Part shown: piece by piece, positions 6,468 through 9,780 of the stretch | Numbering within the stretch: the first letter of the stretch is position 1 | Layout: each line of letters opens with the position of its first letter | Assembly (NCBI GenBank): GCA_012514925.1 | Contig: JAAYZI010000128.1 | Location: 1 to 9,780, forward strand | Source: Deltaproteobacteria bacterium | Lineage (GTDB): Bacteria; Bdellovibrionota_C; UBA2361; JAAYZI01 | Length of the DNA: 9,780 nucleotides | Reading direction: 5' to 3' | The notes under the pieces: generated by a model | Told to the model about the DNA's origin: nothing | Databases searched by the model: none | The model's input: only the letters and a program-made list of their open reading frames with translations | Position numbers and translations under genes: made by a program

Positions 6468-7292
6468 ATGAAAACTAAACTAGCTCTGCTTATCCTGGTG
6501 TCGTTACTGGGCAGCGCCTGCACTGACCCGGGACAAACAACCGCAATTGGAGCCGCTACGGGTGGAGCAGTCGGCGCTGGCCTGGGGGCGATTATCGGCA
6601 ATCAGAGCGGGAATCCTGGAGCGGGCATGGCCATAGGTGCCATCAGCGGCGCTGGCATAGGGGGAGCCATCGGCAACGCGCTTGAAGCGCAAGAAAAGAC
6701 GATTCGTTCCCAGGACGAGGCTCTGGAGCGAAGCGAGCGCATGATCTCCTCGCAGCGCGCAGAAATTGAGGAGCTTAAGCGCGCCGGAAACGACAGCATC
6801 AGTTTTAAACCTAGCTCACAGAGCGGCCGCGAGATGCGCTCGCCTTCAGAACCATATGCATCTACGGCTTGGCAACGTGAACCTGTTTCTCCTTCCTTTT
6901 CTTCCCCCGCCTTTCCACCCTCCTCTGCGGCGGATTCTTCGGCAACGTCAAGCGCGCGCGGCGCTTATCGCTGGGATGATTCTCGCAAAACAGCTGCACC
7001 AGCTGGCACCCAAGCTTCGGCAACGGTTTCTTCGGCCGATTCAGCTGATTGCGCTCAGGCTGAAGAAGAGGTACGCAGCGGAGATAGAGCTTCCAACTCG
7101 GCTGATAAGTTGTTCCATTACCGTCGTGCACTTAGGCTCTGTCCCAACAGAGCGGACTTTCATAACAGTTTGGGGGAAACATATTTAAAATTGCAGAGAA
7201 AAGAGGATGCTGAATTTGAATTCCGGGAAGCTCTGCGGGTTGATCCGGGGTTTAGTGCGGCCCGGCAGAATTTAAACGCGATTTCGCGTTAA
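6468..7292 (+). CDS. Glycine-zipper, coiled-coil and TPR lipoprotein
   Basis: The 274-residue product begins with a signal peptide (K2, K4, then LLILVSLLGSAC) with C18 as the likely lipidated cysteine. A glycine zipper (about 26-70) and a charged helix (72-106, probably coiled coil) align with the preceding gene: VGAGLGAIIGNQSGNPGAG here against VGAGGGAVVGHQLGNTGVG there. A Ser/Pro/Ala-rich linker (about 108-190) leads to a TPR-like end (about 212-270: HYRRALRLCPNRADFHNSLGETYLKLQRKEDAEFEFREALRVDP). TPRs bind proteins, so this may be an envelope scaffold that reaches from the outer membrane. The start at 6468 is preferred because the G-run (6452-6458) sits 9 bases upstream; the ATG at 6459 directly abuts that run and the TTG at 6450 overlaps it. 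The next gene follows after 20 bases, so they form an operon. Confidence 0.88.
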   Translation: MKTKLALLILVSLLGSACTDPGQTTAIGAATGGAVGAGLGAIIGNQSGNPGAGMAIGAISGAGIGGAIGNALEAQEKTIRSQDEALERSERMISSQRAEIEELKRAGNDSISFKPSSQSGREMRSPSEPYASTAWQREPVSPSFSSPAFPPSSAADSSATSSARGAYRWDDSRKTAAPAGTQASATVSSADSADCAQAEEEVRSGDRASNSADKLFHYRRALRLCPNRADFHNSLGETYLKLQRKEDAEFEFREALRVDPGFSAARQNLNAISR

Positions 7293-7312
7293 AAAGAACG
7301 AGGAAAAACGCC

Positions 7313-7927
7313 ATGGCTATATGCAAGTTTGGGTTGATTACAGTACTACTTGCGCTGTGCAGTTGCGCTTCCACTAAACTCTCGGCACCTGTTCCTGCTG
7401 ATACAGAGCAGCCAGCTGTTGAAACAACTGAAGGCTCCCTACCTTCTGGGCTTGAACAAGCCAACGCCGAGTTGGCCCTGGTTGATCAGCGCGTCTCTGC
7501 ACAGCGGGCCTTGCAAGCTGAATCGGAAGAAATCATGCAAGATCTTAAGCGGCGCGGAGCCGAAGTTCGTTTAACTAAACGAGGGGTGGTAGTCAATCTT
7601 CCGGATGTGCTTTTTGGTTTTGATAGCGCCGATCTTAGCGCCGATGCGTTACGTGCCATTCGTGAAATTGCGGTGGTGGCCAAGGCCTATTCCAGTCGCC
7701 GTTTGGCGGTTGAAGGTCACACCGATGCGATTGGAACTATTCTCTACAATAAAAAACTGTCAGATGAGCGCGCCCGCAGAGTCGCAGAACAGCTGGCGAA
7801 AGAATCCATACCAACCAGCCGGATCACCGTCTATGGATTCGGCGAAACTCGGCCGATTTCATCTAACCGCACAGAAGCGGGACGCAAGCGTAATCGCCGG
7901 GTGGAAGTGATTTTTGAGAACGTTTAG
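7313..7927 (+). CDS. OmpA-family peptidoglycan-binding lipoprotein (Pal-like)
   Basis: The 204-residue product has a lipoprotein signal peptide ending in LCSC (C18 lipidated), a variable helical segment (about 45-82, possibly coiled) and a C-terminal OmpA domain (about 90-203). In that domain VLFGFDSADLS (99-109), GHTDAIG (135-141), NKKLSDERARRV (146-157) and the final GRKRNRRVEV (190-199) are the family hallmarks. D138 and R153, 15 residues apart, correspond to the two diaminopimelate-binding residues of E. coli OmpA (D271 and R286). The protein should tether the outer membrane to peptidoglycan. Its extended helical region makes it longer than typical Pal, so I do not assign the symbol pal. 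The ATG at 7313 has GAGGA (7300-7304) at 8 bases. It lies 20 bases after the TPR lipoprotein gene and 26 bases from the convergent clpX. No terminator hairpin is visible between them. Confidence 0.93.
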   Translation: MAICKFGLITVLLALCSCASTKLSAPVPADTEQPAVETTEGSLPSGLEQANAELALVDQRVSAQRALQAESEEIMQDLKRRGAEVRLTKRGVVVNLPDVLFGFDSADLSADALRAIREIAVVAKAYSSRRLAVEGHTDAIGTILYNKKLSDERARRVAEQLAKESIPTSRITVYGFGETRPISSNRTEAGRKRNRRVEVIFENV

Positions 7928-7953
7928 CCCGTCTGCGGTCAGTCACCTACGCC

Positions 7954-9207
7954 TTAAGATGCCACCGCCTCTTTGCGAACAATCGTAAGCGGTGGTTGGC
8001 CTTCGCTGATGGTTTCCTTAGTAATCACGACTTCTTTAATCTCCGGGTTGCTAGGAACGTCGTACATAATCTCCAGCATGACGGTTTCAAGAATAGAGCG
8101 TAGTCCACGAGCACCTGTTTTCTTCTCCAAAGCTTCCTTTGCAATCTGGCTGATCGCATCTTCGGTGAAGGTTAAGTCGACATCTTCCATTAGCAACAGA
8201 GTTTGAAACTGTTTAACTAAAGCGTTCTTAGGCTGTGTCAAGATCGTTGTTAAAGCCTTGTGGTCTAGAGCCTCTAACGGCGCCACTACCGGCACACGTC
8301 CAACGAACTCCGGAATCATGCCATATTTTAGCAGATCCTCCGTTTCCAACTTAGATAAAACAGCATCTTTGGAGGTGCTAGAGTCCTCGTGCTTTACACC
8401 AAAACCGATGCTCTTTTTGCCGATGCGTTTCTTGATGATGTTTTCCAGACCATCAAATGCGCCGCCAACGATGAACAAGATGTTGGTGGTATTGATCTGA
8501 ACAAACTCTTGCTGGGGATGTTTGCGGCCGCCTTTAGGGGGAACACTCGCAATTGTGCCCTCCATGATTTTAAGAAGCGCTTGTTGAACACCTTCACCGG
8601 AAACATCTCTAGTAACAGAAGGGCTATCGCTTTTGCGTGCAATCTTATCGATCTCATCAATGTACACAATGCCGCGCTGAGCTTTTTGAATATCATAATC
8701 CGCAGCTTGCAAGAGATTTACAATGATATTCTCTACATCTTCTCCCACGTATCCAGCCTCAGTCAGGCTGGTGGCATCGGCGATGGTGAAGGGCACCTCC
8801 AGTATCTGCGCCAAAGTTTGAGCCAGTAAGGTTTTGCCAGCTCCGGTCGGACCAACCAGTAAAATATTTGATTTTTGCAGCTCTACCTCGTTTCGAGGAG
8901 TGCCGTTTCGTTGGATGCGCTTGTAATGATTGTGAACCGCTACCGATAAAACTTTTTTGGCGTACTCTTGTCCGACAATATACTCATCCAAAGCCGCTTT
9001 AATTTTCTTCGGCGCTGGCACCTGTAGACGTGGGGACCTGGCGGACACATCATCGACATCTTCGGTCAAGATATCGTTACACAGGTCGACGCACTCGTCG
9101 CAAATATAGACCCCCGGCCCGGCTACCAACTTGCGTACTTCGTCCTGAGTTTTGGCGCAAAAGGAACATACCAATCTGCCGCCGCTTTTCCCTCTTTCTT
9201 TGGCCAT
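7954..9207 (-). CDS. clpX: ClpX, ATP-dependent unfoldase subunit of the ClpXP protease
   Basis: The 417-residue product has the complete ClpX layout. The N-terminal zinc-binding domain has C14, C17, C36 and C39. The AAA+ core has Walker A GPTGAGKT (119-126), the pore-1 loop GYVG (152-155), Walker B VYIDEID (181-187), the RKH loop (228-230), the ClpP-docking IGF (267-269) and sensor-2 GAR (365-367). ClpX unfolds tagged proteins with ATP and feeds them to ClpP in the cytoplasm. All catalytic, pore and docking residues are present, so it should be active and should pair with a ClpP encoded elsewhere. The ATG at 9207 follows AGGGGGT (9211-9217). Unlike the common tig-clpP-clpX order, no clpP is seen in the 573 bases upstream, so clpX seems to have its own promoter. 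I could not pick one with confidence. Confidence 0.98.
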   Translation of the reverse strand: MAKERGKSGGRLVCSFCAKTQDEVRKLVAGPGVYICDECVDLCNDILTEDVDDVSARSPRLQVPAPKKIKAALDEYIVGQEYAKKVLSVAVHNHYKRIQRNGTPRNEVELQKSNILLVGPTGAGKTLLAQTLAQILEVPFTIADATSLTEAGYVGEDVENIIVNLLQAADYDIQKAQRGIVYIDEIDKIARKSDSPSVTRDVSGEGVQQALLKIMEGTIASVPPKGGRKHPQQEFVQINTTNILFIVGGAFDGLENIIKKRIGKKSIGFGVKHEDSSTSKDAVLSKLETEDLLKYGMIPEFVGRVPVVAPLEALDHKALTTILTQPKNALVKQFQTLLLMEDVDLTFTEDAISQIAKEALEKKTGARGLRSILETVMLEIMYDVPSNPEIKEVVITKETISEGQPPLTIVRKEAVAS

Positions 9208-9478
9208 TATACCCCCTAAAACACCTTCAAAACCGTGTAGTGTCGATTGCTACATCCATCCCTCTTCCCACCTGTGTGTCTTTATTCAGATGCGCCTACC
9301 ACCCCGGAAGAAGCCGGTAGAGCGGCCTGAATCCCCATAATTTTAACCTTTAAATAACAAGGGGTTATAGACTCCATAGGCTAAGTGGAGAGTTCGGTCT
9401 CACCGTTAGCTTTACATGCAAAACACGTTCCCAAGCTGTCGGATAAGATTGAAGGACGAGTTACTATCACCGGTAACC
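9208..9478. other. Non-coding region upstream of clpX
   Basis: No open reading frame here has family motifs or a credible ribosome-binding site. The region must contain the clpX promoter on the reverse strand, but no -35/-10 pair stands out. An imperfect hairpin can be drawn at 9380-9410: GCTAA pairs with TTAGC, GG with CC and GAG with CTC around the loop TTCGGT, with small internal mismatches. It resembles no RNA family that I recognise. An A/T-rich stretch at about 9337-9360 could be part of a promoter. The right end runs into the palindromic repeat. Confidence 0.5.
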
Positions 9479-9547
9479 GGTAAGCGTTCACGCGTGGAAT
9501 TGATTTCACTTTCTCCGGAGAAAGTAATATTCACGTGAACGGTTACC
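9479..9547. repeat. Palindromic intergenic repeat, complete copy
   Basis: The centre is a perfect 16-base palindrome, CTTTCTCCGGAGAAAG (9509-9524). The outer arms, GGTAAGCGTTCACG (9479-9492) and CGTGAACGGTTACC (9534-9547), are complementary at 13 of 14 positions, so the whole unit can fold into one long, slightly asymmetric hairpin. A second perfect palindrome, TTCACGTGAA (9530-9539), lies in the right arm. Relatives are seen at 1-44 and 9746-9780. It may be a MITE- or REP-like element, or a binding site; no transposase is present in the window. Confidence 0.75.
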
Positions 9548-9610
9548 ATCACACAGACAGTGTTAGATTTCTTCATAAAACGTAAGGTCATTCAATCTGG
9601 TACGACCTAA

Positions 9611-9706
9611 TATTGGCCTTGTCGCATATGCATATCTCGCGCAAAGGGTTGACAAATTAAGCTAGAGGGCTATGCGCGAGATATGTATATGTGACAAGGT
9701 TTAATA
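9611..9706 (+). repeat. Long inverted repeat able to form a near-perfect RNA hairpin
   Basis: The arms at 9617-9643 and 9673-9699 are complementary over 27 bases, with only two non-Watson-Crick positions (9624 with 9692 and 9630 with 9686). Both are G opposite T, hence G-U pairs in a plus-strand transcript but A-C mismatches in a minus-strand one. The stem can extend through two more G-U pairs and one bulge to TATT/AATA (9611-9614 and 9703-9706). The loop is 29 bases (9644-9672) and contains TTGACA (9649-9654) without a good -10 at the right distance. No T-run follows, so it is not an ordinary terminator. It lies between two copies of the palindromic repeat. Confidence 0.75.
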
Positions 9707-9745
9707 AAAGCTCAGGTTAGCAGAGCCTTTCTGGTGATGGCTGAC

Positions 9746-9780
9746 GGTAACGCGGAATTAAATTCACTTTCTCCAGAGAA
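9746..9780. repeat. Palindromic intergenic repeat, left part of a copy cut by the window edge
   Basis: GGTAACGCGGAATT, then AAATTCACTTTCTCCAGAGAA, corresponds to the left arm and centre of the copy at 9479-9547, but without about 8 bases of its left arm (the GCGTTCA region). The last 18 bases equal positions 1-18 of the window. Joining this left part to the right part at 1-44 would give a unit of about 61 bases. Confidence 0.7.

Noticed and set aside
6766..7188. Alternative-frame reading frame of 140 codons inside the TPR lipoprotein gene
   Set aside because: It is a shadow of the Ser/Pro-rich linker codons with no domain or start signal.
4113..8531. Three copies of the octamer GCGGCCGC (4113, 6823, 8524)
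   Set aside because: All lie within coding sequence in unrelated genes and fit Ala/Arg/Pro codons; no sign of a functional motif.
9149..9340. Plus-strand reading frames crossing the clpX start and upstream region
   Set aside because: Largely antisense to clpX, without family motifs or a ribosome-binding site.
9381..9411. Possible 5S-rRNA-like or tRNA-arm-like sequence on either strand (for example CCGAACTC on the reverse strand)
   Set aside because: Only a short chance match; no surrounding stems of either RNA can be drawn.
9479..9547. Integron attC site
   Set aside because: The ends read GGTAAC/GTTACC, but the attC R'/R'' core pattern and L-box arrangement are absent, and there are no cassette-type genes.
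9649..9677. Promoter in the hairpin loop (TTGACA at 9649-9654)
   Set aside because: No acceptable -10 sequence at 16-18 bases downstream; TATGCG at 9671 is too poor a match.

Overview
The window looks like a chromosomal segment of a Gram-negative (diderm) bacterium with roughly balanced base composition. The evidence is a full-length LspA, several predicted lipoproteins, an OmpA-type peptidoglycan-binding lipoprotein and glycine-zipper envelope proteins. ClpX and a two-domain MazG are housekeeping genes. The gene order (clpX without clpP or tig next to it; lspA among lipoprotein genes) is not that of the enteric bacteria. A deltaproteobacteria-like or other deep proteobacterial lineage is a guess, not a demonstrated assignment.

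Layout. Positions 1-103 hold the right part of a palindromic repeat and a promoter-like sequence, followed by mazG (104-880, +). A minus-strand group follows, transcribed right to left. It starts with an RNA-helicase-like protein that has lost its first RecA domain and its motif VI arginines but keeps an arginine-rich linker and a DbpA-type RNA-binding domain (about 3879-2518). Two bases later comes a 70-residue SH3/KOW-like protein (2515-2303), then a 452-residue basic orphan protein (2243-885) that runs convergently into mazG. A plus-strand envelope block follows: a WD40 beta-propeller lipoprotein (3948-5396), lspA (5447-5953), two related glycine-zipper lipoproteins (6012-6410 and 6468-7292, the second with a TPR-like tail) and an OmpA-domain lipoprotein (7313-7927). 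It meets clpX (9207-7954, -) tail to tail.

The last 573 bases (9208-9780) show no convincing gene. They hold a small hairpin, a complete copy of a palindromic repeat (9479-9547), a long imperfect inverted repeat (9611-9706) and the left part of another copy of the palindromic repeat (9746-9780). The first 44 bases of the window are the right part of the same repeat family.

How the genes may work together. LspA cleaves prolipoproteins, and all four neighbouring plus-strand genes appear to encode its substrates, so this looks like an envelope or lipoprotein locus. The set of beta-propeller, coiled coil plus TPR, and OmpA-type lipoprotein resembles the domain set of the Tol-Pal accessory proteins (TolB, CpoB, Pal), but this is an analogy only. 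The minus-strand group looks like an RNA-associated operon. The most unusual points are the RecA1-less pseudohelicase, the palindromic repeat family with the long hairpin between two copies, and the lspA-centred lipoprotein block.
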